Assembly: GCA_030159075.1 (NCBI GenBank)
Contig: BROG01000149.1
Coordinates: 607,501-671,500 of the forward strand
Reading direction: 5' to 3'
Source of the DNA: Atrina japonica
Lineage: Eukaryota > Mollusca > Bivalvia > Pterioida > Pinnidae
DNA: 64,000 nucleotides
The translations under genes and the position numbers were made by a program. Below the pieces are notes generated by a model, which had not been told where the DNA came from, searched no databases, and worked only from the letters and a program-made list of their open reading frames with translations. Shown piece by piece: positions 52,558 to 63,003 of the stretch (position 1 is its first letter; each line of letters starts with the position of its first letter).

Positions 52558-55102
52558 CTGTTTTAAAAGAAACACAGAAAATTTAATATTTGGTGTGCTT
52601 TTGAAATTCAAAAAAATAGAAAGTTGGGGTCAGCAATTTTAGATGGGTCATTTGGGTCACTTCATACAACCATTCTGTGATCTCTAGCTCATTGAACCCT
52701 GAAAAACAATGGACTCTCATGCATATCAATGTCTTAGCCCAGTCCAAATGTGTGTTTAGGGGTCAACGAGTTAAAATGATGATACATAGGACCTAATACC
52801 CTGGACTTACGGATACAAGCATTATGACTGATAAAACCTATGCTAACCAAATTTACTATTTCTCAAATGTTTAAATTAGAAATCTGTCTTGAAAATTTGG
52901 AAAAAAAACAAAACAAACAAAACATGAATTTTGACTGGGAATATAGCCAAGCTCAGCTATAGATTAAAAAGCAACAAAGACCTGGTCTGTCAAATATATG
53001 ATGAATGAATATCACAATGATCTCATTTCTGGAAGTTTTAAAGAAAATTTGGAATTCTCAAATTTTAGCCCAAAACCCACCATGACAAGAAATGCCCAAT
53101 AGTTGGGATCTGGAACTCCTACCCAGATTTCAGTGTCAAGTCAATCAGAGTGAATAAAACTAACCATTTTTAAGTCCTTCCTGTATCGGTTATTGCGGAC
53201 CACTTTTCTGATTGTAGCCAGAGTTCTCCTAGAATCTTTCTTCAATTCTGTTTTTGTAAAGGCTTTTACTGGTTTTCTCCAGCCTGTAACACAAATATTG
53301 ATAATGAGTCAAAATACATAAAATCACAACCATGAAAATATCATCTAATTAATTGGGACCAGGTTGCACACCAGAAGTTGACAAAAATACCCCAAAGTCA
53401 AGGGGAGAGAACTCTTACTTAAGAAAATCAGGAGCAGTTAGTCAAATTTAAATTGTAGTTAACCAATTTTAAACCCATAGGCTAACCATAGATTAAACAA
53501 TGTATTGTGGAACTTTTGTTCATTTGTGTTCATTTGCTTACTCTTTTCATTTAGAAAACGTTTTTTTCATTTGTTTTTTTAATTATTCAGTCAATGCAAT
53601 GCCCACACTGATACATAGGGGAAAAAAGAAAAAGAAAATGTCAAAGAAAAGGATTTTGCAATATAATTTCCATATCTATTCTTATGACAGATGGTGGCAT
53701 ATTCTTTTCTTTCACAGGTATGGTAAACAGTAAAGTCTACAATCCATACCAAAATAAATGCACACAAATGCTTCCTAGGTTCGAGTAAATTAGACATTTG
53801 TTTAAAAATGTACCCTTTGTCATTTGATGTACCAACTATTTAGGTTTGTTTATGAACAGATTTCATTTCAAATCCCAAAATTTGTAGGTACTGATTTATA
53901 AATCATGCATACAGAATTTGAAAGTCCTTTTTGGGGCCACTATGGGTCCTAGCCCTGTTTACATTCCTAAACTTAATGCAGCTTCACATGGGAATACTAC
54001 CTGTCAAGTTTGGTTGAAATTGGCCCATTGATTCTTGAGAAGAAGTCGAAAATTTGTTAAAGTTAACAATAGATGACGACAAACAAAATATGATAGCAAT
54101 TAGCTCAGGTGACCTAAGAATATATTTACCTGTTGTGTTTCTTGTGACAAGGACCACACCCTTTCCATCCTTGGCTGGTTCTACACCAACAGTCTTACGG
54201 TGAACAAGACCATTGTATCGGAACGAGTTCTTTGATTTCAAGTTGTTAGGTTCCTGTTCAAATCAAAACAAAATGATCTTTTTAACAATATCATTCTTAT
54301 TCTGTGCAACAACAGGACATTATTCTGTGAATAATCCCGACACAAGGCTCATCACAACATCAAATTTCCATAGAGAATTCTTTCCCCCTCAGAAAAAAAA
54401 AATGACCAGGGCAATGATGGACCATATCAAAACCTCCCATTGAATTATCTTGTATATGTAAATGCTCTCAAAACCCCAAAAGACTTAATTTCTACTTCAG
54501 TCATGATAGGGAAACTAGGCTAGAATATAATAATTTCTCACTTCTAGTGTGACCAGACCGGAGTCACTGACCTACATGTACCACACCAAAAAATATATAA
54601 ACTGTTGAGTCCTGTAAGTGTTATTTATAGAATGCATGTCTGATTTTTAACCCAATTTTAAATATTACCGATTGTTTTAGATATTTCATTATTTTAGTAA
54701 CTTTCATTATTCCAATTACTCGCAGATAAGAGTCCCTTTCTAAGTATTCCTCCTAAACTTGTAAGATGATGTCAAAACAACTCCTAAACTTGTAAGATGA
54801 TGTCAAAACAACTCCTAAACTAAGTGCATGTAAATATACATGTATCCACTTTGTCAACATCATCAACCCTCGAGACATCAGTTGACTGAAACTGGATATT
54901 TAGGTTATGTCCTTTGTTCCCAAGAGGGTGGAAGGGTAGGTTGGGTCCATTGTTCTCAAGAGGGTGGAAGGGTATATATATTCATAACTTTCCCAAGTCT
55001 GTTAATTCACAGTGTACTTACCCTACTGAATGTCTGCTTATTTCCTTTGAGGAGAAAACAGGAATTATTCCTAATGATGAGCCACTGTAGGTCGGCAGAC
55101 AT
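52474..55102 (-). CDS. RPL28: Ribosomal protein eL28 (60S L28), complete, four coding exons
   Basis: This is a structural protein of the cytosolic large ribosomal subunit. Coding exons on the - strand: 55102-55022, 54253-54130, 53283-53165 and 52557-52474. Together they are 408 nt, 135 residues plus stop; human RPL28 has 137. The N-terminus [20 protein letters not shown] and the segment [20 protein letters not shown] followed by [14 protein letters not shown] are diagnostic of eL28. All introns are GT-AG with phases 0, 1 and 0. An acceptor (tttatttcaatag) 20 bp upstream of the ATG predicts a non-coding first exon further upstream, which I could not place. The gene is convergent with the AKNA-like gene. 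Identification is firm; the transcript 5' end is unknown. Confidence 0.96.
52684..52774. mobile_element. Family A MITE in RPL28 intron
   Basis: tagctcattgaaccctgaaa at the left and taggggtcaacgagttaa at the right. Confidence 0.7.
53165..53283 (-). CDS. RPL28: RPL28 coding exon 3
   Basis: Acceptor tgttacag, donor gttagt. The split Gly codon is completed, then [20 protein letters not shown] and [19 protein letters not shown] follow, ending phase 0. The basic helical segment corresponds to the central part of eL28. The intron between exons 2 and 3 (53284-54129) carries the end of a dispersed repeat (aattagctcaggtgacctaa near 54098). Confidence 0.93.
54130..54253 (-). CDS. RPL28: RPL28 coding exon 2
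   Basis: Acceptor ttgaacag, donor gtaaat. It encodes [20 protein letters not shown], then [19 protein letters not shown] and TT plus one base of Gly. This is the most conserved part of eL28. Confidence 0.95.
54740..54825. repeat. 35-bp direct duplication in RPL28 intron
   Basis: ctcctaaacttgtaagatga then tgtcaaaacaa occurs twice, with a third partial start. Confidence 0.85.
55022..55102 (-). CDS. RPL28: RPL28 coding exon 1
   Basis: ATG is at 55102-55100. It encodes 27 codons, [20 protein letters not shown] then NKQTFSR, phase 0. The donor gtaagta follows (complement of 55020-55021). An acceptor cag-like TAG is at 55121-55123 on the complement, so a short 5' UTR segment of about 18 nt belongs to this exon. 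Confidence 0.93.
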
Positions 55103-55670
55103 TTTGGCTGATACAACACTATTGAAATAAAAACAAAAAAATCATTAAGTCAAGATCTTGATTTGTATATCTTTTTGTTAACATTAATAATGCTGCATCT
55201 CCTTTTGATATTTCCTATAATTAATATTTGATTGATATCTTGTAAAATCTAAATGCAAAAAAAATTTATTACATCAAAAACGAAAATATAGCTACCGACA
55301 ATTGGTTATGGCTAATGGTTGCAAGGACGTTTTTGATTTTTTTTTAAAAATAGAGTTTTTATGCCATATTCACTAATTATTCAGTTATATGGTTGCGTCC
55401 AGTTTTTGATTGAGGAGTTACAATGTACCCAGGAAGAGACCACAGGCCTTACACAAGAAATCAGGACGACGTTCTCACAAAATCAGCTTAGGTCTTCCAG
55501 GACTAAATCAGTACTAACCAGTGGCCAGATAAATCATGGTTTAAAGCACAATATTCGGACCACATGGCCACAGAGGCCCTTCTGGTCTCTGTTGACCCCA
55601 AACTGGTGAATTAAGTGCATGTATGTCACACACTCACACATAACCTTTTCCCATTAATCGTTAAAGGGAC

Positions 55671-55990
55671 ATTTGCTGTGTTTACACACAAAAAAAAATT
55701 ATTTCAATTTTTTCTACTTGTACTTGACGTACAATAACAAGAGCTATACAGAGGCATAAACAATCCGATATTTCTATATATTTTGTGAAAATAAGGTCAG
55801 GTCCAGTGTGATATTTATATACGAATAGTAAGGTTGAGTTAATCAATTGCAATTGTAAAAGTGCCAACCTGGGTTTTTCAAGCAATTTTCACAAAATGTA
55901 TATAGGAATATAAGAATTTTTATCCCTGTGTATATCTCCTTTTTGTTATCATATTTCAATATAAGTAGTAAAAATAGATGGTCCGTCGCG
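55671..55990. mobile_element. Family C MITE, right end missing
   Basis: ttaaagggacatttgctgtg at the left and the family interior (gaaaataaggtcaggtccag) follow. The right end is replaced by the dispersed repeat at 55995. Confidence 0.65.
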
Positions 55991-55994
55991 AAGT

Positions 55995-56105
55995 TTTAAT
56001 TTGGGTCAAAATTAGGCCACAGCAACCAGCATCCCCTGCATTGTTGAGTAATGACTCTAGACAAAGTGCACGTGAAGTTTCATGGCTGTAGCTTCAATAG
56101 TTACA
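55995..56105. repeat. Inverted copy of the 7950-8290 repeat
   Basis: Contains gggtcaaaattaggccacag, aaccagcatcccctgcat and gaagtttcatggctgtagc, the complement of the words at 7974-8105. Confidence 0.65.
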
Positions 56106-56206
56106 ACTGCAACGATGAAGGTATTTTACTATTTTTATTTTCTGTCTCCTCCGTGACAGAAAAATATAAATTGTTAAATACCTTCTTCATTGCAGCTGTA
56201 ACTATA
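56096..56206. repeat. Small inverted repeat abutting a larger one
   Basis: atagttacaactgcaacgat then gaaggtattt at the left pairs with aaataccttcttcattgcag then ctgtaactat at the right. Confidence 0.7.
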
Positions 56207-56939
56207 GGCCGAACTTTCTGCCCCGATTTTAAGCGATTTGTTTGTTTGTTGTAAAATCAGGGACATAAGTCCTCCCCTATACTTTCTTCGTAGCAAGATA
56301 CTGTGACATTTTCACAGCAGTTTATCGATCGTTTTAACCATCTATTTCTTATCGCCAACGTCCGATATTTGTTGATACGCTTACCTGATCTTTTACATTT
56401 ATAAACTCATCATCACTAAGTTGTGACTTGAAACAATTCCATTCATAAAAGACGTGAATTCAAGCTACCCATATTTATTTACATGTCGTCCCGTTTTTCA
56501 TCTTGAACATAAGAATATCTTAAGATGTTTGCTGATTGGTTGATCAAAAATGTATATTCATTATTATCATAAAGTTAACCAATCAAGGAATGTCTTAGAT
56601 TTTCTTATGTTCAAAATGGAGACAGACAACGTGAATACAAAAAACGATAGGTAGCTAGAATAAACATCTCATAGATATGGAATTATATCATGTCACAACT
56701 TAGTGACGATGGATTTATAAATCTAAAAGATCAAGTAAGCATATCAACAAATATCAGACACCAGCAAGTAGAAATAGATGGTTAAAACGATCACTAAACT
56801 GCTGTGAAAATGTCACAGCATCTTGTTACGAAGAAAGTAAATGGGAGGACTTCTGAACCCGATTTTATCAACAACAACAAAAAAAAAAATCACTTAAAAT
56901 CAGGGCAGAAAGTTCGGCCTACTGTACTTATAGCTGCAG
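56190..56939. mobile_element. 750-bp near-complete palindrome (MITE-like)
   Basis: ttgcagctgtaactataggc at the left pairs with the complement of 56920-56939. Pairing continues inward (aggacataagtcctccc / gggaggacttctga; tttatcgatcgttttaacca / tggttaaaacgatcactaaa) to the centre near 56560. No open frame. Confidence 0.85.
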
Positions 56940-56999
56940 TACTTTGCCCTCAATGAACTATTGTTCGTGTAAATCAGCATAACCGCACACGAATCTTAA

Positions 57000-58304
57000 T
57001 TTTACCGTTTATTTCATATCTGTTATGTTAATCTATTATGTCATGCAAAATTACATTGTAATTGTTCTGCCTCAATGGGGCATCTTGATTGGTAAATAAA
57101 ACATTTGTATTTAGTCATACTGCCAGTACTAGTTTCACATTGGAAAGATTCCTTTTCATCATGAACAAGATGAAAATTTATTTGAACCAAGGATGTATGA
57201 CCAATGACTAAAAATTAATTTCTCCCGATTGTATCAGAGAAACCGATAGCTGGAACTTAGTCCGGGAATGGTTTGTTGAGATCTTACCATTCTTGACACA
57301 GTTGCACAATACGTTGTTAAATTTAACTTGACGTTAAACCAATAGGCTAACTTTAAATTAAATTTAATATTGTTTTGTGCAACTGGGTCCTTAAGTCTTG
57401 CATAGTTTATAAAAATTCACACCACCCCCCTTTCCCCATACCCCGACTATATTCCGAAGATATGCTCAATGATTTCAAGGATTTATTGACATTTAATGAG
57501 ACAGATATGAAATTCAATTGTTTTGGATATGAAAAATCATATTTTACATAAACACTGAACGTTATAATGAGTGGAAACGAAATTATATTCGCTTTGCCAG
57601 CAAACATGCGTTTTTCTACACTCACATGCGTTGAAAAAGAGACTGTTTCCGGCGAATTTTTGTTTGAAATTATTCCGCAGAATTGTGTTAATTTAAAAAA
57701 GACGTGAATAGAGCGATAATTACGGATCATCATAAATTACATAAATAATAAAATAAAGAGAACGAGTTTTCTTTAAATATTTAGATTAAGTGCAATTAAC
57801 AACAAGAATTACGTTTGTGGGGATTATTTAGTGTGACACGGCGGAAGTGTAATTGATAGACTGGTTTCCTAATTTGAGTAAAACCATCGCCGGCTCGCAT
57901 AAAAGAAGATGAACAAAATTATTCAAATACTAAAAATGGCAAATATTTCATAAATATTTTTTCTCACTAAAATACGTCTGTCTTTCATGAAAAAGGTTGG
58001 CTCCACTGATTCTGGTACGGGTTTGGCATCGTCATTAATTGTAAGATGCGTTTCGAGCTTGTCGACACTCGTTCTTAATTAATTCGATATAAATTCCTTA
58101 CATATGTTGCACAAGAACAATTATTCAAATAATCCCCCAAAATTATCAAAAGGCGAGTATTCGATTACAGAATTATCATTCAATCCATGAATTTGGTAAA
58201 AACAAATAATAATCCAGAACCCTCCCCAATTCCTCATGCATTTCTTCTTGTTATGTTTGCCGGCTCGGAAACTAAATTCATAGTGGGGAATTAATCAGTC
58301 TGTC
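57000..58304. other. Intergenic, nothing recognised
   Basis: The - strand frame at 57407-57733 (108 codons, rich in Ser, Phe and Ile) has no recognisable motif. The expected non-coding first exon of RPL28 could lie here or in 55123-56190 but was not identified. Confidence 0.4.
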
Positions 58305-59879
58305 AATAGACCATTTTCGAGTTCTTACGTAATCCGTTTTTGGATCCTTATTTTTCATGCGCCGATTCAACTTCGTTAGCCCTAGCGATTTCCGGTTTGT
58401 GTCTTTGCAGTGATCAGGAAATAAAGTACAGTTATATCTGAAGGGCAAATTATTGTCACTAGTCTATTTATGTCAAAAACAAATTTACGTTAACGTCTAC
58501 ACTCTATACCAAACATGGAATATTTTGACATTTTTATTATTCGCCGCCAGGAGGCGGCGAATATATTTCAAATTAAGTTAGGAAGTAGTATATGGAAGGA
58601 GCTGTTAGTTTCTTTGAACGCGGAAGTAATGACGTAGTAATTTTATTTGAGGCAAAAACGCTATTAAATTTCAGATATGAAAGTGATGTTGGTTTGTTTC
58701 ATAAATAATCAGCATCTAAATTTTTTTTAATGCAATTAAGGTATAATACCGCGATTTGTATTTTTGAAATATAACGATAAGTGGGAGACATTAGTCGAAA
58801 TGATGGGAGCAATCATTACATTATTGCTTTTGATTTTGATAAGAGCATGATATCCTATTATATAAGTTTAGTGGACGACGGAAATGTGGAACAAAATGTT
58901 TTTTATCATTTAAAATGATTTCGTTTGTGCAAAACGGAATAAATATAACACCGAAAACGAAATGTGTCGTATGAAATATTGATGATTGGGAGAACAACAA
59001 AGTGAAAACGGGTCGGACGATTTACTGAAACAGACCTTAATTACCGAAGCACACCATTTTTACTTTTATTTCGACATAAAAACTGTAGTACATGTTAAAG
59101 TCTACATATAATAAAATGTTACTTTTAACACGAGTTTTGTGTAATAGTGGATTAAGTCAGAATTATCATGTTAAACAAGATCGAACCACTCTAGCCGGCT
59201 AGACCAACAATGAACGAAACAGACTGGAATATGGACTTGTTTTAAAAAAAAAAAATTCTGAATTATTCCATAAATGTTTTTCTAAATCACGTTTTATATT
59301 CTTGATATATACTAATATTTAATACATTTTCTTAAAAAAAAAATCCAAGTTCTTCACCATTGTTGACAACCATTATGCAGAACAGTGAAAATTACTGCAA
59401 CTGTCATTTTGTAAACTTTTACATATATAGACATTGCTACATCGCTGATGTCAATTGCTATATAAACACTACTAAAATGAATGATTACACTGGATGAATT
59501 TGACTAGGAACATGATGACCACTCCATTTCTCACTACTGTCTGTGAACTTGGTGTTAGTTGACGAGAAATCGCCGTTAAATTAGTTCTGTTGACTCTATT
59601 TTCACAAAAATGTTATCTGGTGGGACTTTTTGTCGTAATAGATATTAAGTAACTGAAAGCTTGCATTCATTTATTCCCAAACTTCCTTTGAAATACCTTT
59701 GGCGGCGAATTGATGCTCTGCATCAAATTTTTCTTGTTTATTGTATGAAATCGAGCATTTTATTTCTTGATCGAGGCAAATACACATACCGGAAATAGCT
59801 TGGGCTAACAAAGTTGAAGCGGCGCAAGAAAAATCCGGATCCAAAAACGGATTTCGAAAGAACTCGAAAATGGTCTATT
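58305..59879. mobile_element. 1575-bp element with about 92-bp terminal inverted repeats
   Basis: The left arm begins aatagaccattttcgagttc and includes aatccgtttttggatcc and ggtt-ready tttccggt. The right arm is its complement (59788-59879), ending gaactcgaaaatggtctatt. The interior is non-coding and contains a hairpin pair of gcc-rich words (58538-58563 and 59701-59726). No transposase is seen, so it is non-autonomous. Confidence 0.85.
58538..59735. mobile_element. Possible second element nested inside 58305-59879
   Basis: It starts at a perfect hairpin (tattcgccgcc-agga-ggcggcgaata, 58538-58563) and ends near ggcggcgaattgatgctctg and catcaaatttttcttgttt, with a second hairpin (ttgatgc-tct-gcatcaa). 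The repeated ggcggcgaat word suggests element termini. Confidence 0.45.
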
Positions 59880-61190
59880 CCAATGGTTCAAGAGTGAGAT
59901 AAAAAAAAAGATATGGAAACTAGATAATAGTCTTTCAGGAGCTTATTCTGTATTTTTTAATATAAATTTCCAAAAAGTGACTGTCCAAATTTAATGTTTG
60001 AAAGTCTAAAAAATGGCTTCTTTTTTAGGTTAAGAAATTGGCCTCTCGGGACTTGAAAAAATATATATATACAGATAAATACCCGCACCCCTATTTTAAT
60101 GTTTCTTGTAATAAAATTAAAAACAAAAAAGTATCCTAACAGTATACTCCCGACACCTCCTTACTACTCAACTTGTAACTGCTGCATTATTCGATTTCTG
60201 TTTTTTTTCAGTTTCGGATCCTATTACAAATCTATCGATACTCTGGAAGACTCAAAGGGCCTCTCGTGGCTTGTAAATTCAAAATATTCCCGCGGAGCAC
60301 ACTCCTGACATTTAGGACTTGGTAACATAAGCATTAACATCAACAAAAATGTTGTACAATCGTTATACAATGCATATAACTCATAGACGGATGCAGGATT
60401 TTAGGTTAGAGCCGGGCGTGCTTTTGATCTTCACAGTGCCCTAGGATGTAGGATATCGAGAATTTGTTCAGGTGTGATGATAACAGAATTATATTAGACT
60501 GTTATGTTATAACACAAGCCTTACTGAACATATTTTGTTCTACAAATTGTTTAATGAATTGTGATGCAATAATTCATTTGAGACTATAGGGAAAGGTAGT
60601 TATTTTAAACAAATAACTATGAAATTTGGAAGCTTTCCAGAAACGATCTAACTAGAGGTTTCCATGCTTTGAGATTCGTAAATGCAAAATATTTGACGCC
60701 GAGCGGAGCGGGACGCAAACATTTCTGGAAATTTGCTATTAATTTTTCGGCTTTGTACTTAAAAATTAAAGGTTTCTACACCTATGTCTTCTTTGCGCTT
60801 CTGCCTGAATTCTTTCCTGGTTCCTAACTCGAATAATTACAGCGCCCTCTATCCACTATCGTTTCTCAGAGCAATCGGAGATCGGCGGAATATAACGACT
60901 GGCATTATTCGGCATAGCTCAGCAGCTGGTCATCCCTCACACCCGTCCTCCAGGTTAGGTGCCCGTTTGTTTGAAGATTTTTGGCTAGATCTAGATTTAA
61001 CATTCAATATGGGCTTAGCTTATTTAATTATTTCGTCTAAAATTAAAAACAATCAATAACTATAACCATCGATATATAAGCTTTATATATCGCTGCCATA
61101 ACTATGGGGTTTTTCTTTAAATACACATAAAACTAATATGAGAATTTACCCCGGTCCTGACAGGGATAATTTATTTAGATTGTTATTGGG
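59880..61190. other. Intergenic, nothing firm
   Basis: The pieces gtaaattcaaaatattcccgc (60273) and gtaaatgcaaaatatttgac (60678) resemble each other and suggest old dispersed repeats. The 91-codon frame at 60784-61059 has no recognised product. Confidence 0.35.
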
Positions 61191-61194
61191 TATT

Positions 61195-61520
61195 TTCTGA
61201 TATAAAAATATCACATTTTCTGTTATCAGAAATTCGTATTTTGTGATATCAAAAAGTTGAATTCTTGATATCAGAAAAAAAGATTATCAGAAATTCAATT
61301 TTTTTATATCAAATAATACTACATATTTTTGATATCAGAAAATTATTTTCTGATATCAAAAATTCATTTTTGATTTAACAAAACGAATTTCTGATATAAA
61401 AAAATCACCTCTATTTCCTGGTATTAAAAAATTGATTTTTTTATATCAAAAAATGAATTTGTGTTATCAGAAATTCGAGTTTTTTTTTGTTTTTTTTTTA
61501 AATGAATTTTTCAGGATATC
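61195..61520. repeat. Degenerate array built on gatatc and gaattt words
   Basis: About 300 bp of tttctgatatcagaaa, aaaattcatttttgata and similar near-palindromes with no fixed period. Confidence 0.75.
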
Positions 61521-61853
61521 AGAAAATAGTGAATAAATACTAAAACAGCGCCCCACACGTAACGATACTTCCCTTTGGAGGACATTGAATTTATAAAACT
61601 TTATATCATTGTTATTCAAAATGATGTCAGTCTGCTTGGGCAAAGTACGAGTTCCGCAGTGAACAAACATACGCTGCACAATATTAGCAAAAGTGGGAAC
61701 ATGATATAACTAAACGATGCACACAACAAGATGCATGTTAAACTAAGCGCACAATATTTTTTTAAACTATGCGCACAATAAATATTTTGTTTAACTGTGC
61801 GCACGATACAACTAAATTGCGTGAACAATATCGCAAAAAGATACTGTTTGTAA

Positions 61854-61893
61854 CAGCGATATATAAAGCTAATATTAGCTTTATATATCGCTG
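61854..61893. repeat. Perfect 40-bp palindrome
   Basis: cagcgatatataaagctaat is followed immediately by its exact reverse complement, with no loop. A related imperfect one (cgatatataag/ctttatatatcg) lies at 61069-61092. Confidence 0.95.
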
Positions 61894-61899
61894 GTTTGT

Positions 61900-63000
61900 A
61901 ACTAAGGGGGCACCGTGCATGTCATTTTAAATTTTATTGCAGATAATTTTTTGTACTAAACATTTATTATAAATGGAGATCTGAACTGTAAAATTAATTT
62001 AATACAAATGTGAAAATGGACCTGTCTGTCGCGTGGAAACACAGTGAGAAAAAAAATGCTGACAAAATAATTTCAAAGAGATATATAACACAAGTGCATC
62101 TTTAATAAATGATGTCTATTTCATCATATTTTCTCGTAGTTTTGAAAAATATGATATTCATAAAAACAATGTCTAATCGCTCCCGTTTTTTGATATGTCA
62201 ACACAACATTAAAAAATCTGGAACGATGAGGGATCGGTTTTTTTATTTGATTGATAAAAACGAGGACTTATACATATTTTCACGATTTTGTTTCACTGCC
62301 AACTCATCCTGGAACAAACTTACTAAATGTCGAAATTGCCAGATATTTTTGTGACCGAACCCGATAATGCACTGTTTCGGATTAGTTGTGTTAATCCCTG
62401 AGTATGTTTGGCGATTTGTCAAACTTGACCTACAGGTGAAATAAATAATAAACTAGGTGAGTATTTCTTTTTACCGTTTTACTCCAAAAGGATATATCTT
62501 CATTTTCATGTGTATACGTGTTATTTGCATATACGACATCGACAAGCATATCGATTTTCGTTTTCTGCACCAGAATTTGGCAGAAAACATTGTAGATTTA
62601 GACCTATCGTTGTATAAATAAAACTTAAAAGCCTACGTTAGTGTTTATTCACGAAGATACAACTTCTACTGCAGTAGCCAGTACTCTGAGGGTTACTGAA
62701 ATAGGTTGTTTGATTTTTTTGTTTTGTTTATCTTCTTACCTATGTAAGTATGTTCAAACTAACATATAAATTACACGTGTTTATAAAAATAAAGCTCAAA
62801 TATTTGTACTACAAGTAGATATTTTTTTATTTAATCAAATTAATGCATGTATCTCCAAAATTATTAAAGCTAGAAAAAAAAAAACGTCACCTGAAAACGA
62901 GCAGCTTGTACCTGTATCCTGGACATCCTAGTGATTTATACCTTGGTATCTGAGACTTTTTATATATTGCAAAAATCTACCAATACCGGGTATTTAATTT
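61900..63000. other. Intergenic, nothing recognised
   Basis: AT-rich. One fragment at 62905-62970 (cctggacatcctagtgattt, ccttggtatctgagactttt) matches the retroelement 3' end words at 22105-22150. Confidence 0.4.
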
Positions 63001-63003
63001 TGA

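Noticed and set aside
56385..56430. Non-coding first exon of RPL28 ending at a good donor (cag/gtaagc on the - strand)
   Set aside because: It lies inside the 750-bp palindromic element and nothing else supports it.
57407..57733. 108-codon - strand gene
   Set aside because: No motif, no splice context, AT-rich composition typical of chance frames here.
60784..61059. 91-codon + strand gene
   Set aside because: No recognisable domain; may be repeat-derived. Not enough to call.
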